From Elusimicrobiota bacterium (GTDB taxonomy: Bacteria > Elusimicrobiota > Elusimicrobia > UBA1565), in assembly GCA_016218495.1 (NCBI GenBank), contig JACRDU010000014.1, forward strand, positions 1 through 33,109: a DNA stretch of 33,109 bases. Direction: 5' to 3'. This document shows, piece by piece, positions 7,940-13,882 of this stretch (position 1 is its first letter; every line of letters starts with the position of its first letter). Below the pieces are notes generated by a model. That model worked only from the letters and a program-made list of their open reading frames with translations, made no database searches and was not told the DNA's origin. Position numbers and translations under genes: made by a program.

Positions 7940-8872
7940 TTAGACGTTGCCGAATTCTCGGCGCTTGACGATGCGGAAGGTCTTGATCAGCTCGCGGATG
8001 CCGCGGGCGAGGTCCCACTCCGGGCGGTAGCCGGTCTTGAGGATGCGCTTGTTGGAGACGATGTAGTCGCGCTTGTCGGGGTCCTCGCCGATGGGGGCTT
8101 CCAGGTAGACGAAGGACGGGACCTGCTTCTTGATCTCGGCGCAGAGCTCGAGCTTGGAGAGGTTGGCGTCCTCCAGCCCCACGTTGTAGGCCTTGTCCTT
8201 CATCGCCTCGAACTTCTTCATCGCGTGCAGGAAGGCCTTGGCCACGTCGCGCACATGGATGTAGTTGCGCTTGAAGTGGCCTTCGAAGACGACGACCGCA
8301 CGGTCGTTGACGGCGCGGTAGACGAAGTCGTTGACCAGGAGGTCCAGGCGCATCTTGGGGCTGGCGCCGAACACGGTGGCCAGGCGGAAGCTCAGCGAGT
8401 TCCCGCGCGCCAGCACCGCGGCCTCCGCGGCGACCTTGGTCTCGCCGTAGAGCGAGATGGGCTTGAGCGGGGAGTCCTCGGTGCAGAACTTGCCCTTCTC
8501 GCCGATGCCGTAGCCCGAGTTGGTGATGGGAAGGATGACGCGCTGGGACTTCGAGGCGGCCTTGAGCAGCAGTTTGACCGCGTCGAGGTTGGTTGTCGTG
8601 GCGCCCACGCGGTCCATGTCGCACAGCGGCGCGCCGACGAGGGCCGCCAGCGGGATGAGGAGGTCGGCCTTCTTGGCCAGCGGGGCGACGACGCGCTCGT
8701 CCCGGCAGTCCCCACGCACGAAGTCGAAGCGGTCGTCGTGGCAGACGTCCAGCAGGGTGGCCTGCTTGAACATCAGGTTGTCGAGCACCGTGACCGCATG
8801 CCCGGCCTTCAGGAGCTCGGGGACGAGTACCGAGCCGATGTATCCCGCGCCGCCGGTGACGAGTATCTTCAT
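7940..8872 (-). CDS. NAD-dependent epimerase/reductase, extended SDR
   Basis: A 310-residue extended SDR. The cofactor motif MKILVTGGAGYIGSVLVPEL starts at residue 1, ITNSGYGIG is the active-site strand, and LYGETK is an intact YxxxK. FRLATVFGASP and KRNYIHVRDVA are standard substrate-side motifs. The longer open frame upstream lies inside the E1-beta gene; the ATG at 8872, right before the conserved MKILVTGG, is the start and follows the E1-beta stop by 1 nt. It is the last gene of the minus-strand set, after the 3-dehydratase and the thiamine enzyme. It may reduce or epimerise the sugar they make (a YerF-like role is possible). This is inference from context. Confidence 0.82.
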   Translation of the reverse strand: MKILVTGGAGYIGSVLVPELLKAGHAVTVLDNLMFKQATLLDVCHDDRFDFVRGDCRDERVVAPLAKKADLLIPLAALVGAPLCDMDRVGATTTNLDAVKLLLKAASKSQRVILPITNSGYGIGEKGKFCTEDSPLKPISLYGETKVAAEAAVLARGNSLSFRLATVFGASPKMRLDLLVNDFVYRAVNDRAVVVFEGHFKRNYIHVRDVAKAFLHAMKKFEAMKDKAYNVGLEDANLSKLELCAEIKKQVPSFVYLEAPIGEDPDKRDYIVSNKRILKTGYRPEWDLARGIRELIKTFRIVKRREFGNV

Positions 8873-8873
8873 T

Positions 8874-9914
8874 CTAGAAGGGCCCCTTGAACTTCTTCTC
8901 CCAGGAATAGAACTCCGCGCCGGAAAGGTCGGTCGGCGGGAGGTCCAGCAGCTTCTCGGCCGCCCGGATGATCTCGGGGGCGGACGGATAGAATCGGTTC
9001 TCGAGCGGGCGCGTGGTCGGGCAGGGCACATGGGCGAAGCCGATGCGTTCGACGGGGGCCTTCAGGGAGCCCCAGCAGCCTTTGTGGATGAGGGCGGCCA
9101 GCTCCGCGGAGAAGCCGCAGAAGGCCCAGTCGTAGTCCGCGGCGATGACGCGGCCGGTTTTGGCCGCCGAGGCCAGGATGGCCGCCTCGTCGAGGGGCTG
9201 GATGGTCCGCACGTCGACCACCTCGAGGCTGACGCCGCGGGCCTGCAGGATGTCGGCGGCGTGCATGGCCTCGGCCACCATCCAGGAGGTGGCGATGACG
9301 CTGAGGTCCTTGCCCTCGCGGCGCACCAGGGCCTTGCCCAGCGGCACCGCCTTCGTCTCGTCGACCGGGCCGGCGACGTCGTAGAGCCAGCGGTGCTCGA
9401 GGAAGACGACGGGGTTGTCGTCGCGGATGGCGGCGCGCAGCAGGCTGTAGCCGTCCTGCGGGCTGGCCGGCATCACGACCTTGAGGCCGGGGATGTGGGC
9501 GAAGAGGCTCTGCATCGACTTCGAGTGCTGGGCGGACTGTCCCCAGCCGCGGCCGATGACGGCGCGCACGGTCAGCGGCACCTTGAGCCGCCCGCCCGAC
9601 ATGTAGCGGGCGTTGGAGGCGATGTTGAAGAGCTGGTTCACCGCCAGGAGGGCGAAGTCGACGCGGATGTGCACGTGGACGGGGCGCAGGCCCGAGAGGG
9701 CGGCCCCGATGGCCATCCCCGTCATCGCGTCCTCGGAGAGCGGGGTGCCGAAGACCCGGCCCGGTCCGAACTTCTCGAGCAGGCCCTTGGTCGAGCCGAA
9801 GATCTTCTTGTGGTCCGGGACGTCGAGGCCGAAGACGAAGACCGAAGGGTCGGCCGCCATCTCGGCGGCCTGCGCCCGGGCCAGCGCCTCGCGGAACTCG
9901 ATCGTGGGGCTCAT
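8874..9914 (-). CDS. Thiamine-diphosphate enzyme, pyruvate dehydrogenase E1 beta type
   Basis: A 346-residue E1-beta homologue (transketolase pyrimidine domain plus C-terminal domain). Motifs: GTPLSED with E61, the glutamate that activates the thiamine aminopyrimidine; GQSAQHSKSMQSLFAHIPGLKV, typical of E1-beta; NPVVFLEHRWLY; and C-terminal VVDVRTIQPLDEAAI. It pairs with the E1-alpha gene immediately upstream (ATGA overlap). No dihydrolipoyl acyltransferase (E2), lipoamide dehydrogenase (E3) or lipoyl-attachment domain occurs in the window, so a normal 2-oxo-acid dehydrogenase complex is unlikely. In avilamycin and everninomicin clusters such pairs (AviB1/B2 type) are thought to add a two-carbon unit to a keto-sugar; a similar job is inferred here. 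Confidence 0.85.
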   Translation of the reverse strand: MSPTIEFREALARAQAAEMAADPSVFVFGLDVPDHKKIFGSTKGLLEKFGPGRVFGTPLSEDAMTGMAIGAALSGLRPVHVHIRVDFALLAVNQLFNIASNARYMSGGRLKVPLTVRAVIGRGWGQSAQHSKSMQSLFAHIPGLKVVMPASPQDGYSLLRAAIRDDNPVVFLEHRWLYDVAGPVDETKAVPLGKALVRREGKDLSVIATSWMVAEAMHAADILQARGVSLEVVDVRTIQPLDEAAILASAAKTGRVIAADYDWAFCGFSAELAALIHKGCWGSLKAPVERIGFAHVPCPTTRPLENRFYPSAPEIIRAAEKLLDLPPTDLSGAEFYSWEKKFKGPF

Positions 9915-10882
9915 GCGTACACGTCCGTCCAGAGCTCCTCCGGGCCGGCGAAGGGGGCCTTGAGCATGGCCGAGGCGGCCTTCTCCACGGCGGCGCGCAC
10001 CTCGGCGCGCACGGCGTCGAGCTCCGCCTGGGCGACGCCCTCCGAAAGGAGGCGGGCCTCGAAACGGGCGATCGGGTCCCAGCGCCTCAGCTCGGCGTCG
10101 GAGGGACGGGGCCGGTAGCCGGCCTTCCAGTCCTCGTTGGGCCCGACATGCTCCAGGAACCGGACATAGGGGAGGTGGATGAGGGCGGGCCTGCCCTCGG
10201 CTTGCATGGCGGCGACCAAGGTGCGCGCCGTGCGGGCCACTTCGGCGGCGTCCACGCCCTCGCAGGATTCGGCCCGGATGCCCAGGGCGCGGGCCGCGTC
10301 CGGCAAAGAGCGGTAGCCCCGGCGGTCCTTGGCGGGGGTGTGGATGGCGAGGTCGTTGTCTTCGCAGACGAAGAGCACGCGCAGGCCTCTCAGGCGCGCG
10401 AAGTTCAGGCTCTCCCAGAACACCCCTTCCTCGGTGGCGCCGTCGCCGAAGAAGGTGGCGGAGACCCCGCCCGAGCCCCGGTACTGCTCGGCGAAGGCGG
10501 CCCCGAGCGCCAGCGGGATGGTCGTCCCGACCACCGCCGAGGTCAGCAGCAGGCCGTGCTCGGGCGAGGCCAGGTGCATGGAGCCGGATTTCCCCTTGCC
10601 GGGGCCGGGCAGGCGGCCGTAGAGCTCGGCGAAGAACTGCTCGAGGCTGCCGCCGCAGGCGAGGAAGAGCGAATGGTTGCGGTAGGTGCCGAAGACCTTC
10701 GAGCCCGGCGGCAGGGCCGCCATCACGCCGACCGGGATGGCCTCCCCGCCGATGCCCATGTGGACGGGGGTCTTCATCTCGTCTTTCATGTAGTCCCGGC
10801 AGACCAGCTCCTCGGCGATGCGCGCCAGGAGCAGGGTCCGCCAGAGGGCCAGGCCCTCGCCCAGGGGGACGGCCTGGCTCAG
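9911..10882 (-). CDS. Thiamine-diphosphate enzyme, pyruvate dehydrogenase E1 alpha type
   Basis: A protein of about 323 residues with the E1-alpha fold. The thiamine-diphosphate/Mg motif is GDGATEEG...EDN (about residues 146-176); MGIGGEAIPVG and RNHSLFLACG are the usual N-terminal E1-alpha segments. No ATG, GTG or TTG is available at the expected N-terminus: family members start just before ALWRTLLLARIAEE. The best-placed codon is CTG at 10882-10880, overlapping the stop of the DegT-fold gene as CTGA, like the ATGA/GTGA junctions elsewhere. The internal ATGs (MKDEMK) would remove a conserved helix. The stop overlaps the E1-beta start. See the E1-beta entry for function. Confidence 0.78.
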   Translation of the reverse strand: MSQAVPLGEGLALWRTLLLARIAEELVCRDYMKDEMKTPVHMGIGGEAIPVGVMAALPPGSKVFGTYRNHSLFLACGGSLEQFFAELYGRLPGPGKGKSGSMHLASPEHGLLLTSAVVGTTIPLALGAAFAEQYRGSGGVSATFFGDGATEEGVFWESLNFARLRGLRVLFVCEDNDLAIHTPAKDRRGYRSLPDAARALGIRAESCEGVDAAEVARTARTLVAAMQAEGRPALIHLPYVRFLEHVGPNEDWKAGYRPRPSDAELRRWDPIARFEARLLSEGVAQAELDAVRAEVRAAVEKAASAMLKAPFAGPEELWTDVYA

Positions 10883-12063
10883 AGGGCCCCCAGCACCACG
10901 TCGCTGATGAGGTCGACGTCCGCCGTCTTGAGGGACGGGTTGTTGGGCAGGAAGAAGCCGCAGTGGTGGATGCGGTCGGCCATCGGGAAGCTGGTCTTGC
11001 CGTAGCGCTCCATCCAAAACGGATGCAGGCCCAGGTTGCCCGCCGAGAAGACGCGCGTCTCGATGCCGTTCTCGGCCAGCGCGTCCACGATGCGCCGGCG
11101 CTGGGCGTTGTCCTTGGCCAGCGCGCCGAAGGAGATGGAGCAGGTCTCGGCGCCCTCCGGCACCTTCTGAAAATCCAGCTTGCCGCCCAGGCGGCGGGCG
11201 AACTGGGAGTGGTTCTCCCGGCGACGGCCGACCATCCAGTCGAGCTTCGCCACCTGCCCCAGCCCGATGACGGCCTGCAGGTCGGTGGCGCGCAGGTTGA
11301 AGCCCGCTTCGTAGAAGACGAAGGGCGTGTGGAAGTCGTCGATGCCGTGCTTCTTGACCAAGGCGTCGTGCTCGGTCTGGCCCAAATCCTTCGACCAGCC
11401 GTGCGAGCGGTGCATCAGGAGCAGGTCGTTCAAGCCCTTGTCGCTCGTCGAGACCAGGCCGCCCTCGATGGTGGAGAACTGGTGGCCGAAATAGGCCGAG
11501 AAGCTGGCCATGTCGCCGAAGGTGCCGACCTTGCGGCCCTTGTATGCGGCGCCGCCCGCCGCGCAGGCGTCCTCGAGCAGGAAGAAGCCGTATTTCTCCT
11601 TGAGCTTCATCAGCTCGTCCATCTTGTGCGGCACGCCCAGCACCTGCACCATCACCACCAGCGCGGGGTCGTGCTTCTTGACGAGCTTTTCCAGGTGGTC
11701 CAGGTCCAGGCCGTAGGTGTCCTTGTCGGCCTCGCACATCACCGGCTCGAAGCCCAGTTGCATCGCCGGCGCCACCGTGGTCACCCAGCCCACCGAGGGG
11801 ACGACGACCTTCTTGTTGCGCAGGCGTCCGGAGCGCAGCAGCGCGTAGTACATGAGCAGGTTGGCCGAGGACCCCGAGTTGCAGAACACGGAGTGCTTGG
11901 CGCCGAGCCACTTGCTCCAGGCCGCCTCGAACTCGAGGGTCTTGGGGCCCTTGGTCAGGCGCGGATAGGTCTTGAGCCAGGCGACCAGGGAGTCGATGTC
12001 CTTGTCGTCGATGGTGTCTTCGGCCAGATGGAAGCGGATCTTCTTGTCGGTGTGGGAAATCAT
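10879..12063 (-). CDS. DegT/DnrJ/EryC1-fold sugar 3-dehydratase (ColD-like, Lys replaced by His)
   Basis: A 394-residue PLP/PMP enzyme of the sugar aminotransferase fold. FCNSGSSANLL is the cofactor phosphate loop (residues 60-70), LLEDACAAGGA holds the pyridine-binding Asp, and SFSAYFGHQFSTIEGG is the cofactor-lysine segment. The lysine position is His194. In this family that change marks C3-dehydratases such as ColD (GDP-colitose) and E1 (CDP-3,6-dideoxyhexoses) rather than aminotransferases. So it should convert a nucleotide 4-keto-6-deoxy sugar to the 3,6-dideoxy-4-keto form. The ATG at 12063 is chosen over an in-frame ATG at 12126, which lies inside tlyA; GAGAAG is a weak SD. No E3-type reductase is seen, favouring the self-contained ColD mechanism. 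Confidence 0.85.
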   Translation of the reverse strand: MISHTDKKIRFHLAEDTIDDKDIDSLVAWLKTYPRLTKGPKTLEFEAAWSKWLGAKHSVFCNSGSSANLLMYYALLRSGRLRNKKVVVPSVGWVTTVAPAMQLGFEPVMCEADKDTYGLDLDHLEKLVKKHDPALVVMVQVLGVPHKMDELMKLKEKYGFFLLEDACAAGGAAYKGRKVGTFGDMASFSAYFGHQFSTIEGGLVSTSDKGLNDLLLMHRSHGWSKDLGQTEHDALVKKHGIDDFHTPFVFYEAGFNLRATDLQAVIGLGQVAKLDWMVGRRRENHSQFARRLGGKLDFQKVPEGAETCSISFGALAKDNAQRRRIVDALAENGIETRVFSAGNLGLHPFWMERYGKTSFPMADRIHHCGFFLPNNPSLKTADVDLISDVVLGAL

Positions 12064-12079
12064 GTTCTTCTCGGGCGAG

Positions 12080-12088
12080 ATGATATCA
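12080..12088 (-). promoter_or_regulatory. Extended -10 upstream of the 3-dehydratase operon
   Basis: The 35-nt gap between tlyA and the 3-dehydratase gene is AT-rich in a GC-rich background. On the minus strand it contains TGATATCAT, an extended -10, 16 nt before the ATG. The block ATTTGATAyCATC is shared with the minus-strand promoter before the membrane-protein gene at 1803. No clear -35 is seen. Confidence 0.45.
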
Positions 12089-12098
12089 AATTGAAAAT

Positions 12099-12827
12099 TC
12101 AGCGCAGGAGCCAGTAGACCAGCCACTCGCGGTTGCCCTTGGCCCCCGTGACCGGCGACTCCAGCATGCCGCGCTCTTCCAGGCCCAGGACCAGCGCCGC
12201 CGCGCGCACGCGCTCCAGGGCCTCCGCCCGGTGGACCGGGTCCCGCACGATGCCCTTAGGGGTCTTCTTGGGTTCCAGCTCGAACTGGGGCTTCACAAGG
12301 GCCACGATTTCGGCCGGGCCGTGCAGGCAGGACGCCAGCGGCGCCAGCACCGCGGTCAGGGAGATGAAGGAGACGTCGGCCACCGCCAGGTCGGGGGCGG
12401 GGTCGAAGCGGCGGCCCTGGAGGTCGCGGGCATGGGTCTTCTCCAGGCTCACCACTCGGGGGTCGTCCTGGAGCGTCTTGTCGAGCTGGCCGTGCCCGAC
12501 GTCGACGGCGTAGACCTTGGCCGCCCCGCGCTGGAGCAGGCAGTCCGTGAAGCCGCCGGTGGAAGCGCCCAGGTCCAGGCAGACCCGCCCTTCGACCCCG
12601 AGCCCGAAGGCCTGGAGCGCCGCCTCGAGCTTCAGGCCGCCGCGCGAGACGAAGGGGACGGCGTCCTTGAGCACCTCGACGGGCTGGTCGGGCGCGACCA
12701 TGTCGCCGGCCTTGGGCCTGTCCTTGCCGGGGACGCGGACCTTCCCCGCCATCAAGGCGGCTTGCGCTTTCGTGCGCGTGGCGAAGAGGCCCTTCTCGAC
12801 CAGCATCAGGTCCAGGCGGACCTTCAC
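12099..12827 (-). CDS. tlyA: TlyA-family rRNA 2'-O-methyltransferase / hemolysin A
   Basis: A 242-residue protein with an N-terminal S4 RNA-binding domain (VRLDLMLVEKGLFATRTKAQ, residues 3-22) and a C-terminal FtsJ-like methyltransferase. The SAM motif is CLDLGASTGGFTDCLL, followed by YAVDVGHGQLD and ALVKPQFE. TlyA proteins 2'-O-methylate ribosomal RNA cytidines. The GTG start at 12827 overlaps the pgl stop (GTGA); an ATG at 12860 lies inside pgl and adds residues not typical of the family. Length is normal. It is a housekeeping gene coupled to pgl, not part of the sugar pathway. Family certain; exact rRNA target not determinable. Confidence 0.92.
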   Translation of the reverse strand: MKVRLDLMLVEKGLFATRTKAQAALMAGKVRVPGKDRPKAGDMVAPDQPVEVLKDAVPFVSRGGLKLEAALQAFGLGVEGRVCLDLGASTGGFTDCLLQRGAAKVYAVDVGHGQLDKTLQDDPRVVSLEKTHARDLQGRRFDPAPDLAVADVSFISLTAVLAPLASCLHGPAEIVALVKPQFELEPKKTPKGIVRDPVHRAEALERVRAAALVLGLEERGMLESPVTGAKGNREWLVYWLLR

Positions 12828-13552
12828 AGACGCCCCGCAGCCTCGGCGTCGAGGACCCATAGGGGCGCGGCGCCAGAAGGCTTGACCAAGGCGGCCGGGG
12901 TGTCGCCGTCCACGAGGGTCCGCCGGACGGCTTCGGCCTTCGGCTCGCCTACGACGAGGAATACGGTCAGGCGCGCGCCCGACAGGGCGGGGGGGGTCAG
13001 GGTGAGCCGTACGCGGGGGCCTTCATGGAGGGCGGCGCCCGGCGCGCGGTCCCCGTCCGGGCGGACGACGGCCACCCAGCGCTGCGATTCCTCGAGCGCC
13101 GGAGTGCCTGGGAACAGGGAGGCGGTGTGTCCGTCGGCGCCAAGGCCAAGCAGCTGGAGGTCGAAAGCCGGGGCCGCCTCCTTGGGCCAGCGCGCCCGGA
13201 GCAGAGTCTCGTAACGCCGGGCGTCGGCGGCGGGGTCCTTGGCCGCGGTGGGCATGGGATGGACGGCGGCCGCCTTGGCCGCGGGGAGGAGGATGTCCCG
13301 GGCCGAGCGATAATTTGAATCCTTGTGGTCCTCCGGGACATAGCGCTCGTCGCCCCAATAGAGTTCCGCAGCCTCCCAGGGCAGGCCGCGGCGTTTGGCC
13401 AGCAGGAAAAAGACGGCCTTGGGCGTGGCCCCTCCTCCGAGGCAGAGGGTGTACTTCCTGCCCGCATTGGCGGCTGCGAGGAGGCCCTCCTCTATAAGGG
13501 AGGCGCAGGCGGCGGCGGCCTGGGCGGGGGTGGGGTGGACTTGGCGGGGCAT
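12824..13552 (-). CDS. pgl: 6-phosphogluconolactonase
   Basis: A 242-residue DevB/SOL-family protein, the second enzyme of the oxidative pentose phosphate pathway. Signature segments: LCLGGGATPKAVF (phosphate binding), YWGDERYVPEDHKDSNY, and LLGLGADGHTASLFPG (catalytic His region). The ATG at 13552 gives the normal family length. In-frame upstream ATGs would overlap the divergent lipoprotein gene. No SD is visible, but a good -10 (TACAAT) ends 5 nt before the ATG, suggesting a leaderless or nearly leaderless message. It overlaps tlyA by GTGA. Confidence 0.93.
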   Translation of the reverse strand: MPRQVHPTPAQAAAACASLIEEGLLAAANAGRKYTLCLGGGATPKAVFFLLAKRRGLPWEAAELYWGDERYVPEDHKDSNYRSARDILLPAAKAAAVHPMPTAAKDPAADARRYETLLRARWPKEAAPAFDLQLLGLGADGHTASLFPGTPALEESQRWVAVVRPDGDRAPGAALHEGPRVRLTLTPPALSGARLTVFLVVGEPKAEAVRRTLVDGDTPAALVKPSGAAPLWVLDAEAAGRL

Positions 13553-13557
13553 AGGCG

Positions 13558-13563
13558 ATTGTA
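13558..13563 (-). promoter_or_regulatory. -10 element of pgl-tlyA
   Basis: TACAAT on the minus strand matches the sigma-70 -10 at five of six positions and lies 5 nt before the pgl ATG. No matching -35 is seen at 16-18 nt. Confidence 0.4.
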
Positions 13564-13592
13564 CGAAGTGACGGGGGGTGACGGGGATGGGG

Positions 13593-13621
13593 TTGCGCGA
13601 CAAGGCCTTATCAGGAATACT
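13593..13621 (+). promoter_or_regulatory. Promoter of the small lipoprotein gene
   Basis: TTGCGC (13593-13598), a 17-nt spacer, then AATACT (13616-13621). The -10 ends 7 nt before the ATG at 13629, so transcription should begin at or next to the start codon. Confidence 0.45.
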
Positions 13622-13628
13622 TGGGGTC

Positions 13629-13820
13629 ATGAAACGGACTCTCTTGCTGGTGTCTTTCGCGGCGGTCTTGAGCGGTTGCGCGGCGTTGCGGGCCCGGGAG
13701 CCCAACCTGGCCATGCCCACCGACCCGATGTACATGTCCGAGCACTGCCGGGAGCTCATGGACGAGTGCATGGGAGATATCAACGACCAGGCGCAGTGCA
13801 AGAGATCGACGGGATGTTGA
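13629..13820 (+). CDS. Small predicted lipoprotein
   Basis: A 63-residue protein. The N-terminus MKRTLLLVSFAAVLSGC is a lipoprotein signal with lipobox LSGC, so Cys17 would be lipidated and the mature protein is only about 47 residues. The mature part contains four further cysteines (SEHCRELMDEC..., CKRSTGC), which suggests disulphides in the periplasm. A start at 13578 in the same frame would bury the signal sequence and is rejected. It is followed closely by the kinase promoter. Function unknown; no family recognised. Confidence 0.7.
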   Translation: MKRTLLLVSFAAVLSGCAALRAREPNLAMPTDPMYMSEHCRELMDECMGDINDQAQCKRSTGC

Positions 13821-13834
13821 GTCGTCGAGGTCCC

Positions 13835-13863
13835 TTGACACGTACAGGGGGGGTCTTTACACT
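13835..13863 (+). promoter_or_regulatory. Consensus-like sigma-70 promoter of the TPR-kinase gene
   Basis: A perfect -35 TTGACA (13835-13840), a 17-nt spacer and TACACT (13858-13863). The predicted start site near 13870 leaves a short leader with GGAG 6 nt before the ATG at 13883. This is the strongest promoter in the window. Confidence 0.75.
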
Positions 13864-13882
13864 CAAATTACCGGAGACTTCC

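Noticed and set aside
8874-10882. Ordinary pyruvate dehydrogenase operon
   Set aside because: No E2, E3 or lipoyl domain; flanked and coupled to sugar-nucleotide genes.
13325-13882. N-terminal extension of the kinase
   Set aside because: It would overlap pgl and the lipoprotein gene and skip a consensus promoter, SD site and signal peptide at 13835-13883.
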